A DNA stretch of 64,000 nucleotides from Luminiphilus sp. (GTDB taxonomy: Bacteria; Pseudomonadota; Gammaproteobacteria; Pseudomonadales; Halieaceae). This document shows, piece by piece, positions 45,114 through 55,322 of this stretch (its first letter is position 1; each line of letters begins with the position of its first letter). Made by a program: the position numbers and the translations under genes. Location of the stretch: positions 1 through 64,000 of the forward strand of contig JAOHHD010000003.1 in NCBI GenBank assembly GCA_028117185.1, written 5' to 3'. Under the pieces are notes generated by a model that was not told where the DNA came from, did not search any database, and saw only the letters and a program-made list of their open reading frames with translations.

Positions 45114-46505
45114 TCAATACTTATACGAGTCACCTTTAAAGGGGCCATTAACCCCTACACCAATGTAGTCCGCCTGCTTAGTCGTCAGTTGCGTCATGAC
45201 GCCACCGAAGCCCTGCACCATTAACGCGGCAACCTGCTCATCAAGATGCTTTGGTAATACCTCTACCGCGATGGCGTCCTGGCGCGCATCTTCTGGCAGA
45301 TCGGCAAATTTCTTTTCGTATAAATGAATTTGCGCCAAAACCTGATTAGCGAAAGAGCCGTCCATGATACGAGAAGGGTGACCGGTAGCATTACCTAGGT
45401 TGACCAGTCTGCCTTCTGATAAGAGCAAGAGGTGGTCGTTGCTGGCGCTGTCGCGGATGATTTTATGTACCTGGGGCTTGATCTCTTCCCACTGCCATTC
45501 TGCACGCATGTAGGCGGTATCAATCTCATTGTCAAAGTGGCCAATATTGCATACCACAGCTGTTGATTTCAGTGCACGCAGCATGGGCGCGGTGCAGACG
45601 TTGTAATTCCCAGTAGCAGTTACCAACAAATCAGTGGTGGCGAGTAAATCGGTATTGACGCTGCCGTCTGTGCCGTCATCGACACCGTTAATAAAGGGCG
45701 ATACCACCTCAAAACCGTCCATGCAGGCTTGCATCGCGCAAATGGGATCGCATTCGGTGACCCGCACAATCATGCCTTCTTGTCGAAGTGACTGAGCCGA
45801 CCCTTTGCCGACATCACCATAACCGATAACGAGCGCGCGTTTGCCTGCTAGCAAGTGATCAAGGCCTCGTTTGATCGCATCGTTAAGGCTGTGGCGACAG
45901 CCATACTTGTTATCATTTTTCGATTTGGTAACCGCGTCATTGACATTGACTGCGGGCACTTTCAGTTCGCCATTGGCGAGCATTTCATAAAGGCGATGAA
46001 CGCCTGTTGTGGTCTCCTCGGTCACACCATGAATGCGCGCAAGCATCTCTGGATATTGCTCGTGCAACATGCCCGTGAGGTCCCCTCCATCGTCAAGCAC
46101 CATGTTGGCATCCCACGGTTTACCGTCTGCGAGAATGGTTTGCTCGATACACCACTCATATTCCTCTTCTGTTTCTCCCTTCCACGCAAAAACAGGAATG
46201 CCTGCAGCAGCGACGGCTGCGGCAGCGTGATCCTGAGTAGAGAAAATATTGCAGGATGACCAGCGAACCTCTGCGCCAAGTGCGACTAGTGTCTCAATGA
46301 GCACGCCTGTCTGAATCGTCATATGAATGCAGCCCAAAATCTTAGCGCCGGCGAGCGGCTGCGCATCACGATAGTGCTCCCGGAGTGCAATCAGCGCGGG
46401 CATTTCGTTCTCGGCGATTTCCAGCTCACGTCGACCCCAATCGGCCAAGTGAATGTCCGCGACCTTATAGTCGGCAAATACAGTTTGCTCTACAGCAGTG
46501 TTCAT
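45114..46505 (-). CDS. ahcY: S-adenosylhomocysteine hydrolase
   Basis: AhcY splits SAH to homocysteine and adenosine, relieving inhibition of methyltransferases. The 463-residue protein contains [22 protein letters not shown], the NAD-binding [14 protein letters not shown], and the C-terminal [10 protein letters not shown] with the Lys-Tyr tail that reaches into the neighbouring subunit. It is the last gene of the sahR-metK-ahcY run; the 31-base gap after metK leaves no room for a SAH riboswitch. metF, which follows ahcY in pseudomonads, is absent. Confidence 0.97.
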   Translation of the reverse strand: MNTAVEQTVFADYKVADIHLADWGRRELEIAENEMPALIALREHYRDAQPLAGAKILGCIHMTIQTGVLIETLVALGAEVRWSSCNIFSTQDHAAAAVAAAGIPVFAWKGETEEEYEWCIEQTILADGKPWDANMVLDDGGDLTGMLHEQYPEMLARIHGVTEETTTGVHRLYEMLANGELKVPAVNVNDAVTKSKNDNKYGCRHSLNDAIKRGLDHLLAGKRALVIGYGDVGKGSAQSLRQEGMIVRVTECDPICAMQACMDGFEVVSPFINGVDDGTDGSVNTDLLATTDLLVTATGNYNVCTAPMLRALKSTAVVCNIGHFDNEIDTAYMRAEWQWEEIKPQVHKIIRDSASNDHLLLLSEGRLVNLGNATGHPSRIMDGSFANQVLAQIHLYEKKFADLPEDARQDAIAVEVLPKHLDEQVAALMVQGFGGVMTQLTTKQADYIGVGVNGPFKGDSYKY

Positions 46506-46536
46506 AGCATCGTCTCTCTTTTGCTCGATTGATTCG

Positions 46537-47709
46537 TTATCGTCCTAAAGCCGCGCGAAGTCCTTCCGCGTGATCCGTTTGTTCCCAAGTAAAGGCGTCG
46601 CCGGTGCGGCCAAAATGGCCGTAAGCGGCAGTAGTACGGTAGATGGGGCGTTTTAGATTCAGCATATTAATAAGGCCTTTGGGTCGGAGATCAAAGTGCT
46701 CGCGGATCATTGACTCAATTGCGTCGTCAGTTACCGCTCCAGTACCAAAGGTGTTGACTGAGATAGAGGTGGGCTCTGCCACGCCGATGGCATAGGAGAC
46801 CTGCACTTCACAGCGGCGGGCGAGTCCAGCCGCGACGATGTTTTTTGCCACATAACGACCTGCATAAGCGGCGGAACGATCGACCTTGGAAGGGTCCTTA
46901 CCCGAGAATGCACCGCCACCGTGCCGGGCCATGCCCCCATAAGTGTCGACAATAATCTTTCGTCCGGTGAGTCCACAGTCTCCCTGTGGACCACCAATCA
47001 CAAAATTACCGGTTGGGTTGATATGAAACAGCGTATCGCTGTGTAGCCACTCCGCTGGCAAGGTCGATTCAATGATCTCCCTACGAACCGCTTCGCGAAG
47101 ATCAGCCTGTGAGATGTCAGGGTCATGCTGAGTGGAGAGGACCACCGCCTCGACGCGCTCAGGTTTGCCGTCTGCTGAGTAGCGCATCGTAATTTGGCTC
47201 TTTGCGTCGGGGCGCAGCCAAGGTAGGGCCCCTGATTTACGAAGTTCAGCTTGTTTCTCAACCAGTCGATGCGCGTAGTGGATCGGCGCCGGCATTAGTA
47301 CTTCTGTCTCGTCCGAGGCAAATCCAAACATCAGCCCCTGATCGCCCGCCCCTTGGCTGGCTTCATCAGCCTCATGGGTGCCCAGCGCGATATCCGCAGA
47401 CTGTTGTCCAATGGCATTAATGACGGCGCAGGTGTTGCCATCGAAGCACACCGCTGAGGAGTCAAAGCCAATATCGAGAACGGTTTGTCGGATCACCTTT
47501 TCGAGTTCGCCGGGGGTGACATTAGCCGCGGTGGTGACTTCGCCCGCGACGACGACCATGCCTGTCTTCACTAGCGTTTCTACCGCGACGCGTGCATCAG
47601 GGTCTTTGCTCAGGTAGGTGTCCAGAATGGCATCCGAAATTTGATCAGCCATTTTGTCGGGGTGTCCCTCGGAGACCGACTCAGATGTAAAGAGAGAGTA
47701 CTCACTCAT
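46537..47709 (-). CDS. metK: S-adenosylmethionine synthetase
   Basis: MetK makes SAM from methionine and ATP. The 390-residue protein begins [19 protein letters not shown], with the ATP-binding His, and contains the hexapeptide GAGDQG and the phosphate loop [16 protein letters not shown]. The start at 47709 is supported by AGGA nine bases upstream; the open frame continues into the preceding gene. It lies 23 bases after the ArsR-methyltransferase gene and 31 bases before ahcY, forming a SAM-cycle operon. Confidence 0.97.
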   Translation of the reverse strand: MSEYSLFTSESVSEGHPDKMADQISDAILDTYLSKDPDARVAVETLVKTGMVVVAGEVTTAANVTPGELEKVIRQTVLDIGFDSSAVCFDGNTCAVINAIGQQSADIALGTHEADEASQGAGDQGLMFGFASDETEVLMPAPIHYAHRLVEKQAELRKSGALPWLRPDAKSQITMRYSADGKPERVEAVVLSTQHDPDISQADLREAVRREIIESTLPAEWLHSDTLFHINPTGNFVIGGPQGDCGLTGRKIIVDTYGGMARHGGGAFSGKDPSKVDRSAAYAGRYVAKNIVAAGLARRCEVQVSYAIGVAEPTSISVNTFGTGAVTDDAIESMIREHFDLRPKGLINMLNLKRPIYRTTAAYGHFGRTGDAFTWEQTDHAEGLRAALGR

Positions 47710-47732
47710 AATGTGTGTTCCTAACGATGGGT

Positions 47733-48722
47733 TTAATGACGGGTGAAATGTTGAATTTGTATTTGAAAGCCGTTTCGTTGACCGAAAACAAGCGCTGCGT
47801 TGTGCTCCAGACCGGCTGCGGCCGCCCAAGTGTGGAGTGCGTCGGGATCGAGCCCTAACCATAAATCTCCGCAGTGTTCGCGTGCCCATGCCTGATCATG
47901 TGGGCAGAGTTCGCTCACAATGACATGGCCGCCTGGGGCTAATAACTGAGCTACCTCAGCGATGAGTCTTTCTGGATCGGGCACATGGTGAAGCACCATG
48001 TTGACCACTGCTGCCGAAAAAGCGCCTGTATGATGTGTCAGTGAGGCCGGTTCACCAAGACAAAATTGAATATTGCCAAATGCGCCAGCGGTTTTTTTTG
48101 CGGTGTCGAGCATCTCCTCGGCATTATCGAGCGCAACGACAGCTGCTCCTCGCTCTGATAGCGCAGGCAACAAGCGCCCGTCACCTGGGCCAACTTCAAG
48201 AATTTTGTTATCACGAAAGCTGCCTGCCCTGTCGAGTAAGTGGAGCGTTGCCCGGCTGTAGTCTTCCCAAGACGCGATGGATTCCTGGTGGCGTTTGAAC
48301 TGCTCGCCATGCTCGCGAAAAAAAGTTGCCGAGTGCTGCTCGCGCTGGCACTGCACTCTTTGGCGTCCTAACACCAGATCACGCCCAAGGGGTTCTTGAT
48401 CGATATCGTCGAACATGGTTTGCCGCAAATTTTCGTGCTGGCCTTCGGGTAATTGCCGGCGATAGAAAGTCGCGGTTCCCTCGCGCCGTCGGCTTAATAA
48501 GTTAGCGTCAGCCAGAATTTTGAGGTGGTGGCTCAATGCACTTTGGCGCATCGAAAACAGATCGCACAGCTCCGAAACGCTGAACGATTCGGCTTTCAGC
48601 ACCCTCAAAATACCCATTCTTAATGGGTGTCCAGCAGCACTGAACAGCGCATGGAGCGGTTCGTGCGTGCCGCGGGCCCGATTGGTGGGGCTGAGCGGAA
48701 TGACTTTTGAGGTGGCGGTCAT
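47733..48722 (-). CDS. sahR: ArsR-family regulator fused to a SAM-methyltransferase-fold domain (SahR-like)
   Basis: The 329-residue protein has an N-terminal ArsR winged helix (residues about 20-95; [20 protein letters not shown] is the recognition region) and a C-terminal class I methyltransferase-like domain with [20 protein letters not shown] and [13 protein letters not shown]. This fusion next to metK and ahcY corresponds to SahR, an SAH-responsive repressor of SAM-cycle genes known in several proteobacteria. The C-domain probably senses SAH rather than methylating a substrate. No ArsR-type metal-binding cysteine motif is seen. A palindromic operator candidate lies 31 bases before the start. 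P. aeruginosa has a homologue beside metK. Confidence 0.82.
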   Translation of the reverse strand: MTATSKVIPLSPTNRARGTHEPLHALFSAAGHPLRMGILRVLKAESFSVSELCDLFSMRQSALSHHLKILADANLLSRRREGTATFYRRQLPEGQHENLRQTMFDDIDQEPLGRDLVLGRQRVQCQREQHSATFFREHGEQFKRHQESIASWEDYSRATLHLLDRAGSFRDNKILEVGPGDGRLLPALSERGAAVVALDNAEEMLDTAKKTAGAFGNIQFCLGEPASLTHHTGAFSAAVVNMVLHHVPDPERLIAEVAQLLAPGGHVIVSELCPHDQAWAREHCGDLWLGLDPDALHTWAAAAGLEHNAALVFGQRNGFQIQIQHFTRH

Positions 48723-48752
48723 GGCAGAATGCTATCACTGCGCCCCCTATTT

Positions 48753-48768
48753 ATCTAAATATTTTGAT
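48753..48768 (-). promoter_or_regulatory. Palindromic operator candidate upstream of the sahR-metK-ahcY operon
   Basis: The 16-mer ATCTAAATATTTTGAT is a palindrome of the form ATCWAAAT-ATTTWGAT with a single mismatched pair, 31 bases before the regulator's start codon. An A+T-rich dyad of this size is what an ArsR-type dimer binds, and the position fits autoregulation. It also lies about 95 bases before rpiA on the other strand. The match to the SahR motif is inferred, not computed. Confidence 0.6.
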
Positions 48769-48863
48769 GAATAGAACTTTGGCCTCCGACCCCCCGGCTG
48801 AGGCCCCCTGAGGCTATACTTTCTGTGGTAGTCGATGCCAAGCCGCTAGTCGCAGGAGCACAT

Positions 48864-49547
48864 GTGGACCAACAGACATTAAAGGAACAGGTTGCCGAGG
48901 CGGCGCTCGAGCGCGTTTCAGCACGACATAGCGACCGGCTGCTTCTGGGTATCGGAACGGGCACCACTGCTGAGTGCTTTATTCGCAAGCTCCCGGCTAT
49001 CCGTTCGCGTATTGAGGCGACCGTTGCGAGCTCAGAGCGCTCGGCAGCCCTGCTACGAGAACTCGACCTGCCCGTTATGGATCTCAACAGTGTCGGGCCG
49101 TTAGATGTTTATGTCGACGGCGCAGACGAGGCCAATGCGCAGCTGGCGCTGATCAAAGGGGGTGGCGCGGCATTGACGAGAGAAAAGATTGTTGCCGCAG
49201 CGTCGGAGGAATTTATTTGTATTGCGGACGCGAGCAAGCGGGTCGACGTGCTGGGGGCGTTTCCCCTACCTGTCGAGGTCATTCCGATGGCGAGAAGCCA
49301 TGTTGCGCGTGCATTGGCTCAGTTGGGTGGGCAGCCAGTGTGGCGGGAGCAGACGATCACCGATAATGGCAATCTCATTTTGGATGTTCACGGTTTGCAT
49401 ATTAGCGACCCCTTAGACATAGAAACCCGCATTAACCAGATGGCCGGTGTCGTATGTAATGGCCTGTTTGCTAATCGGCCAGCTGATTTATTGCTGTTAG
49501 GCACGCCAGCGGGAGTCGAAGTGGTGACCGGCTCGGCTTTGTCCTGA
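48864..49547 (+). CDS. rpiA: Ribose-5-phosphate isomerase A
   Basis: RpiA interconverts ribose-5-P and ribulose-5-P in the pentose phosphate pathway. The 227-residue protein has [62 protein letters not shown] in pieces (DGADEAN is the active-site motif), and GNLILDVHG. The GTG at 48864 is chosen because AGGAG lies five bases upstream; a GTG at 48825 lacks one. It heads a plus-strand run containing transketolase, which uses its product. In Pseudomonas rpiA is next to ilvA; here ilvA lies 6 kb downstream. Confidence 0.94.
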   Translation: MDQQTLKEQVAEAALERVSARHSDRLLLGIGTGTTAECFIRKLPAIRSRIEATVASSERSAALLRELDLPVMDLNSVGPLDVYVDGADEANAQLALIKGGGAALTREKIVAAASEEFICIADASKRVDVLGAFPLPVEVIPMARSHVARALAQLGGQPVWREQTITDNGNLILDVHGLHISDPLDIETRINQMAGVVCNGLFANRPADLLLLGTPAGVEVVTGSALS

Positions 49548-49602
49548 GATAGTTCGAGTCGTTACGGATGACTTTACGATAGGCTCCAATATCGGATTAT
49601 GA

Positions 49603-49881
49603 AGTGAAAACTCACTCGGCGTTGTTGATGCGCTTAGCAAGGCGAAAACAGATGACGCGCGCAGGCTTGATTCCACTCACCCCAATGGGCTATCAGTCGA
49701 CAATAAGGAGACAATTTACTTTGGTGTGCCACCTTTTGCGTTACCTGACCCATTGGAGCCATTAGCGGAAGTGACGCCTGAAGAGGGCTTACTGATACTG
49801 TTTCCCTCTTATTTTTTCCATGAGACTCGGGTTGCAGAGCCGGGATATCGGCGTGAGACACTGGCTTTTGATGCCAGTTGA
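49603..49881 (+). pseudogene. Remnant of a 2-oxoglutarate/Fe(II) oxygenase gene, C-terminal fragment
   Basis: An open frame of 92 codons without any start codon in its first 41 codons runs from a TGA (49600-49602) to a TGA at 49879-49881. Its second half reads IYFGVPPFALPDPLEPL, then EEGLLILFPSYFFHET and RRETLAFDAS, which is the C-terminal end of 2OG-Fe(II) oxygenases: the FPSYxxHxT motif holds the distal iron His and the R before LAFD binds 2-oxoglutarate. A shortened STHPNG segment replaces the usual H-x-H/D-PxG region, with the first iron ligand lost. I conclude it is a decayed gene left between rpiA and tkt. Confidence 0.7.
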
Positions 49882-49950
49882 CCCAGCGATATTTGCCCAC
49901 AGGGCTCGCATCGCCGACAATACGGCTCGCCCCGAGATCCCGGAGATTTC

Positions 49951-51951
49951 ATGCCCGCTCAAATAGAATTGGCCAACGCTATCCGTGCCCTAGCGATGGA
50001 TGCCGTACAGGCCGCCAACAGTGGTCACCCAGGTGCTCCGATGGGCATGGCGGATATTGCCGAGGTGCTGTGGAATAAAGTGTTACGCCATAACCCGGCT
50101 AATCCACAATGGCCTAATAGAGATCGCTTTGTCTTATCAAATGGCCATGGATCGATGTTGATCTATGCGGTGCTGCATCTCACCGGCTACGACCTCAGTA
50201 CTGACGACCTTAAAAACTTCCGACAGTTACACAGTAAAACACCGGGGCACCCCGAGTACGGTTATACCCCCGGTGTTGAAACGACAACGGGACCACTTGG
50301 CCAGGGGTTGGCGAACGCGGTCGGTATGGCGATTGCTGAAAAAACACTGGCGGCACAATTTAACCGAGAGGGGCACGGTGTGGTGGACCATCACACATGG
50401 GTTTTCTTGGGTGATGGCTGCCTGATGGAAGGGATTTCTCACGAGGCTTGCTCATTGGCGGGCACGTTGGGCCTTGGCAAGCTAATTGCCGTTTACGACG
50501 ACAACGGGATCTCAATTGACGGCGAGGTTGAGGGCTGGTTTACCGATGATACGCCGCAGCGTTTCGCGGCCTATGGCTGGCATGTCATTCCGGTTGTAGA
50601 TGGCCACGATCCTGATGCAATCGAAGCGGCGTTTGTTGCTGCAAAGGCTGAGCATAATCGCCCCACGCTGATTTGTTGCCAAACCGTTATCGGCAAAGGC
50701 AGTCCGAATAAGGAGGGCACCGAAGGCTGTCACGGAGCGCCACTGGGGGACGATGAAATTGCACGCACACGCAAGGCGCTCGGTTGGCAGCACGCGCCTT
50801 TTGAGATACCTGGAGCGATTCGTGAAGCGTGGGATGGGACAGCAAAGGGCGCATTATTAGAATCAGAATGGGGTGCACAATTTGATGCTTACCGGGCAGC
50901 CCATTCGGACTTGGCGGATGAGCTTCTGCGGCGTTTGGCAGGCGTATTGCCGCGTGATTTTCCGCAGCAAGTGGACGCATATATCGATGAGTGCGTTGTT
51001 GCAGGTGCTGATATTGCCTCGCGCAAGGCATCCCAACAGGCCTTGAATGCATTGGGGCCCCATTTACCTGAACTACTGGGCGGTTCAGCAGATCTTGCAG
51101 GGTCAAACCTGACGCTCTGGTCGGGCGCATCGGGTATCTCAGCTGCGGATGCCAGCGGCAATTATCTCTACTACGGCGTAAGAGAATTTGCGATGGCTGC
51201 CATCATGAATGGCGTTGCTTTGCATGGTGGCTTTATTCCTTATGGCGCAACGTTCCTGATTTTTATGGAATATGCGCGCAACGCCATTCGCATGTCTGCG
51301 TTAATGGGCAAGCGTGTTATTTATGTTTTCACGCATGACTCGATCGGCCTCGGCGAGGATGGCCCCACTCACCAACCGGTAGAGCAGTTAACGGCGCTGC
51401 GGGCGACGCCTAATCTGCATACGTGGCGGCCTTGTGATGCGACCGAATCGGCGATTGCTTGGAAGCAATCATTGATGCGCGAGTCGGGTCCCAGTGCGCT
51501 AGTGTTTTCACGTCAAACATTGCCTGCTCAGATTACAACGACAGAGCAAGTCACGGGTGCTCATCGTGGCGGCTATACTTTGATGGCCGAGCAAGGCGTA
51601 TTAGACGCGATCATAATCGCGACGGGTTCAGAAGTCGGTTTGGCGGTCACCGCGGCAGAGCAGCTTGCGGCTGCCGGTAGAGGTGTCAGGGTCGTATCGA
51701 TGCCCTGCACCGCACTGTTCGACGCTCAGGAAGCGGGGTATCGAGAGGCGGTTTTACCCAGTGAGGTGCTCGCGCGAGTAGCCGTCGAGGCCGGCCATAC
51801 CGATGCCTGGTATAAGTATGTAGGACTGGATGGTCGTGTTGTCGGCATGTCCTCGTACGGTGAATCTGCTCCCGCCTCTGCGCTATTTCAGCACTTTGGC
51901 CTGACCGTAGACAACGTGATTGCTGCTGTCGAGGAAGTGATCCTCGATTGA
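49951..51951 (+). CDS. tkt: Transketolase
   Basis: The 666-residue TPP enzyme transfers two-carbon units among sugar phosphates and supplies erythrose-4-P. It shows [20 protein letters not shown] at the start, [32 protein letters not shown] and the TPP motif ending in [10 protein letters not shown], then the pyrimidine-binding domain with [15 protein letters not shown] and [23 protein letters not shown] lies five bases before the ATG. It starts the tkt-epd-pgk-fba cluster known from pseudomonads and enterics. Confidence 0.97.
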   Translation: MPAQIELANAIRALAMDAVQAANSGHPGAPMGMADIAEVLWNKVLRHNPANPQWPNRDRFVLSNGHGSMLIYAVLHLTGYDLSTDDLKNFRQLHSKTPGHPEYGYTPGVETTTGPLGQGLANAVGMAIAEKTLAAQFNREGHGVVDHHTWVFLGDGCLMEGISHEACSLAGTLGLGKLIAVYDDNGISIDGEVEGWFTDDTPQRFAAYGWHVIPVVDGHDPDAIEAAFVAAKAEHNRPTLICCQTVIGKGSPNKEGTEGCHGAPLGDDEIARTRKALGWQHAPFEIPGAIREAWDGTAKGALLESEWGAQFDAYRAAHSDLADELLRRLAGVLPRDFPQQVDAYIDECVVAGADIASRKASQQALNALGPHLPELLGGSADLAGSNLTLWSGASGISAADASGNYLYYGVREFAMAAIMNGVALHGGFIPYGATFLIFMEYARNAIRMSALMGKRVIYVFTHDSIGLGEDGPTHQPVEQLTALRATPNLHTWRPCDATESAIAWKQSLMRESGPSALVFSRQTLPAQITTTEQVTGAHRGGYTLMAEQGVLDAIIIATGSEVGLAVTAAEQLAAAGRGVRVVSMPCTALFDAQEAGYREAVLPSEVLARVAVEAGHTDAWYKYVGLDGRVVGMSSYGESAPASALFQHFGLTVDNVIAAVEEVILD

Positions 51952-51953
51952 CA

Positions 51954-53000
51954 ATGCGTTTTGCTATTAACGGCTTTGGTCGAGTGGGTCGGACACTGTT
52001 AAGAGTGTACGCGTCGCGCGAGGACGCACGAGCGAAACTCACTCTGGCTGCGATTAATGAAATTGCAGACGCCGATACGGTGGTGCATCTCGCGCGGTAC
52101 GATTCAAACTATGGGCGTTATCCAGGAGAGATCGCGCGGGTGGGATCTTCTCTTGTCATTGATCACTCCTCGGTGCCCCTGAGCCACGTTGCGGAGGTTG
52201 CAGTGTTGCCGTGGCGGCAACACCAGATTGACCTGGTGCTGGAGTGCACCGGCGCCTTCACCGACCGCATGACCGCTGAGCAGCACCTGCAAGCAGGGGC
52301 CACACGCGTCTTATTTTCACAACCAGCAGAATCGGATGTCGACGAGACCATCGTCTATGGCGTGAATACCGATTCGCTATCAGCAGAGATGACGGTGGTG
52401 TCGGCGGCCTCCTGCACGACGAATGCGGTCGTTCCTGTACTAGCGACGCTGAGCGCCGCGGTGGGTATTGAGGCCGCGACCATCACAACGATTCATGCTC
52501 TGATGAATGACCAGCCGGTATTGGATGCTTATCACCACACGGATCTGCGCAAAACGCGCGCAGCATCGCAATCCATTATTCCTGTTGATACGGGGCTGGC
52601 AGTGGGTATTGAACGGATATTGCCTGACCTGTCGGGCAAGTTATCGGCCCACGCGCTTCGAGTCCCCACCACCAAAGTGTCTGCGATTGAGCTGACCGTA
52701 GCGACGGATCGCATTTGCACCAGTGAGGACGTTAACGAAGCGCTGCGCAACGCCGCAGAGGGCGCACTAGCCGGAGTGCTCGATTATTCTCTTGAGCCAT
52801 TGGCTTCTTGTGATTTTGCGGGCGAGGCCGCCTCCGCGATTGTAGATGCGAAACAAACACAGGTTGCAGCGGGGCGGTTGGTCAAAATCTTGATCTGGTT
52901 CGACAACGAGTGGGCGTATGCCAGTCGTATGATCGATGTGGCACTGGCATGGCAAGCTAAAATCGCGTTGACACACAGCACCGCGCGAGGAAATGCATGA
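51954..53000 (+). CDS. epd: D-erythrose-4-phosphate dehydrogenase (GAPDH family)
   Basis: The 348-residue protein is of the GAPDH fold: [12 protein letters not shown] motif, catalytic Cys in [10 protein letters not shown], and [10 protein letters not shown] near the end. The segment [19 protein letters not shown] followed by RTRAASQ-like [14 protein letters not shown] resembles Epd rather than glycolytic GapA, and the tkt-epd-pgk location agrees. Epd oxidises erythrose-4-P to 4-phosphoerythronate for PLP synthesis. I cannot exclude GAPDH activity, as no gapA is in the window. Start: ATG 51954, two bases after tkt; a TTG at 51948 is also open. Confidence 0.86.
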   Translation: MRFAINGFGRVGRTLLRVYASREDARAKLTLAAINEIADADTVVHLARYDSNYGRYPGEIARVGSSLVIDHSSVPLSHVAEVAVLPWRQHQIDLVLECTGAFTDRMTAEQHLQAGATRVLFSQPAESDVDETIVYGVNTDSLSAEMTVVSAASCTTNAVVPVLATLSAAVGIEAATITTIHALMNDQPVLDAYHHTDLRKTRAASQSIIPVDTGLAVGIERILPDLSGKLSAHALRVPTTKVSAIELTVATDRICTSEDVNEALRNAAEGALAGVLDYSLEPLASCDFAGEAASAIVDAKQTQVAAGRLVKILIWFDNEWAYASRMIDVALAWQAKIALTHSTARGNA

Positions 53001-54154
53001 TGAAACTGATGACCGAACTTGACCTAGCAGGGCAGCGTGTATTGATTCGAGAGGATCTTAATGTCCCGCTTCGCGATGGCGCGATTACCAACGATACTCG
53101 TCTTAGAGCCGCTGTTCCCTCGATTCTCACAGCGCTGGAGCAAGGAGCGGCAGTTATATTGATGTCGCATTTAGGTCGGCCCGTTGAAGGCGAGTGGCGT
53201 GAGGAGAGCTCGTTAGCACCCATTGCAACGCGCCTAAAGGAGTTGTTGGGGCGCGATGTTTTGTTGGCTAAGGAGTGGCGTCGGGTAGCGCCATTACCCG
53301 GTGACGTCGTGCTGTTGGAGAACGTGCGATGTAACCCCGGAGAAGCGGCAAACGAGGATGACTTGGCATCGGCTTACGCCGCTTTGTGCGATATTTTTGT
53401 AATGGATGCTTTTGGAACAGCACATCGTGCGCAAGCGTCTACCCATGGGGTAGCAAAGCACGCGCCATTGGCCTGTGCGGGACCATTGTTACACGCTGAG
53501 TTGACCGCATTAGAGCGCGCGTTAACCACCGCGAAAAAACCCATGATGGCCGTAGTGGGAGGATCCAAAGTGTCGACGAAGCTGGCAGTGTTGGGTGAGC
53601 TGGCAACGCGCTGCGACAGTTTAATTGTAGGTGGCGGCATCGCGAATACGTTCTTGGCGGCTGCTGGTTATCCCGTTGGCCAATCCTTATGCGAATGGGA
53701 TCTCTTAGATACCGCCCGCGAATTGATGGACCGGGTGGATATCCCATTACCGATAGACGTCGTCGTTGCCCCGGGTATTGATGCGCCTCAACACGCTGAG
53801 ATTAAGTTAGTCGCTAATGTGACGGCTGACGACATGATTCTTGATGTGGGACCGAGTACGGCGGCTGAGATCGCAAGCCGCATTCATGGTACGGAAACGG
53901 TGTTGTGGAATGGCCCGCTGGGTGTTTTTGAACAAGAGGCTTTTGCGGCGGGCACTCGTGTGCTGGCTGATGCGATTGCAGCGAGCGGGGGTTTTTCATT
54001 GGCCGGCGGCGGTGACACGTTAGCGGCGATAGATCAATTTGGTGTCGCGGATAACATATCGTATATCTCGACAGGTGGCGGCGCATTTTTAGAATATGTT
54101 GAAGGCAAAACGTTGCCTGCGGTGGCAGTGCTACTCGAACGCGCGCAAGATTAA
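52997..54154 (+). CDS. pgk: Phosphoglycerate kinase
   Basis: The 385-residue protein has [14 protein letters not shown] at the start (substrate loop with D-x-N), [12 protein letters not shown], the basic patch, [13 protein letters not shown] in the hinge region, and the nucleotide loop [12 protein letters not shown] near the end. It interconverts 1,3-bisphosphoglycerate and 3-phosphoglycerate with ADP/ATP. GAGG precedes the ATG at 52997, which overlaps the epd stop by four bases. Confidence 0.97.
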   Translation: MMKLMTELDLAGQRVLIREDLNVPLRDGAITNDTRLRAAVPSILTALEQGAAVILMSHLGRPVEGEWREESSLAPIATRLKELLGRDVLLAKEWRRVAPLPGDVVLLENVRCNPGEAANEDDLASAYAALCDIFVMDAFGTAHRAQASTHGVAKHAPLACAGPLLHAELTALERALTTAKKPMMAVVGGSKVSTKLAVLGELATRCDSLIVGGGIANTFLAAAGYPVGQSLCEWDLLDTARELMDRVDIPLPIDVVVAPGIDAPQHAEIKLVANVTADDMILDVGPSTAAEIASRIHGTETVLWNGPLGVFEQEAFAAGTRVLADAIAASGGFSLAGGGDTLAAIDQFGVADNISYISTGGGAFLEYVEGKTLPAVAVLLERAQD

Positions 54155-54176
54155 CAAGACAGACAGGAGAACAGAA

Positions 54177-55217
54177 ATGGCGCTGATCAGCTTAAGGCAA
54201 CTACTGGACCACGCCGCAGAGTATGGCTATGGCGTACCGGCTTTTAACGTGAATAACCTTGAACAAACTCGCGCGATTATGGAGGCGGCAGATGCAACTG
54301 ATTCGCCAGTGATCATGCAGGCGAGTGCTGGCGCTCGCAAATATGCGGGCGCGCCATTTTTACGCGCACTGATGGAGGCGGCCATGACGGAATTTCCCCA
54401 TATTCCTGTCGTTGTGCATCAGGACCACGGCACCTCAGCAGGTGTATGCCAGCGGTCAATTCAGCTGGGTTTTAGTTCGGTGATGATGGACGGGTCTTTG
54501 GGGGAGGATGGCAAAACGCCAATGGATTACGATTACAACGCCAGCATCACGCGGCAAGTTGTTGCAATGGCGCACGCCTGTGGTGTGTCAGTCGAGGGCG
54601 AAATTGGATGTCTTGGATCTCTGGAAACGGGAGAAGCAGGTGAAGAGGATGGCATCGGTGCAGCGGGGATATTGAGCCATGACCAACTACTGACAGATCC
54701 AGAAGAGGCCGCTCAATTTGTCACTGATACCGGTGTAGATGCGCTGGCAATTGCGTGTGGAACCAGTCACGGCGCTTACAAATTTACGCGCCCACCGACC
54801 GGCGATATCCTTGCGATGGATCGGATTAAAGCGATTCACGCACGTATTCCCAACACTCACTTAGTCATGCACGGGTCGTCAGCTGTGCCGCAAGATTGGC
54901 TGGCAATCATCAATGAAAATGGCGGTGAGATTCCAGAGACGTATGGTGTGCCGGTTGAGCAGGTAGTGGAAGGCATCAAGCACGGGGTCCGCAAGGTTAA
55001 TATCGATACCGACCTTCGGCTGGCTTCAACGGGCGCTATTCGACAATTTTTAACGACACACCCGTCGGAGTTTGATCCTCGAAAATATCTGGCGGCCAGT
55101 CAAGAGGCGATGAAGGCGGTTTGCATCGACCGTTACGAGTCATTTGGCGCAGCGGGTAACGCGTCAAAAATACGCCCGATGACACTCGATGCCATGCAAG
55201 CGCGCTACGCCCACTGA
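54177..55217 (+). CDS. fba: Fructose-bisphosphate aldolase class II
   Basis: The 346-residue protein is a zinc aldolase of the CbbA/Calvin subtype. It has [14 protein letters not shown], zinc ligands around VVHQDHGTS and [39 protein letters not shown], and the phosphate-binding [14 protein letters not shown]. The ATG at 54177 has AGGAG seven bases upstream; the open frame extends back into pgk but is not coding there. It interconverts FBP with DHAP and GAP and ends the glycolytic cluster. Confidence 0.96.
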   Translation: MALISLRQLLDHAAEYGYGVPAFNVNNLEQTRAIMEAADATDSPVIMQASAGARKYAGAPFLRALMEAAMTEFPHIPVVVHQDHGTSAGVCQRSIQLGFSSVMMDGSLGEDGKTPMDYDYNASITRQVVAMAHACGVSVEGEIGCLGSLETGEAGEEDGIGAAGILSHDQLLTDPEEAAQFVTDTGVDALAIACGTSHGAYKFTRPPTGDILAMDRIKAIHARIPNTHLVMHGSSAVPQDWLAIINENGGEIPETYGVPVEQVVEGIKHGVRKVNIDTDLRLASTGAIRQFLTTHPSEFDPRKYLAASQEAMKAVCIDRYESFGAAGNASKIRPMTLDAMQARYAH

Positions 55218-55322
55218 AATAGTCTGATTGACGCTGACACCGGCCATTTTCCCAAGAACGGCCCGTGCCATGATGGTGGTAAACCCTTATAGTCGTTAGC
55301 TTTTCTGCGAAGCCGTTGCGTC

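Noticed and set aside
46506..46536. Possible SAH riboswitch ahead of ahcY
   Set aside because: Only 31 bases separate metK and ahcY, too short for the aptamer; no aptamer-like sequence before metK either (23-base gap).
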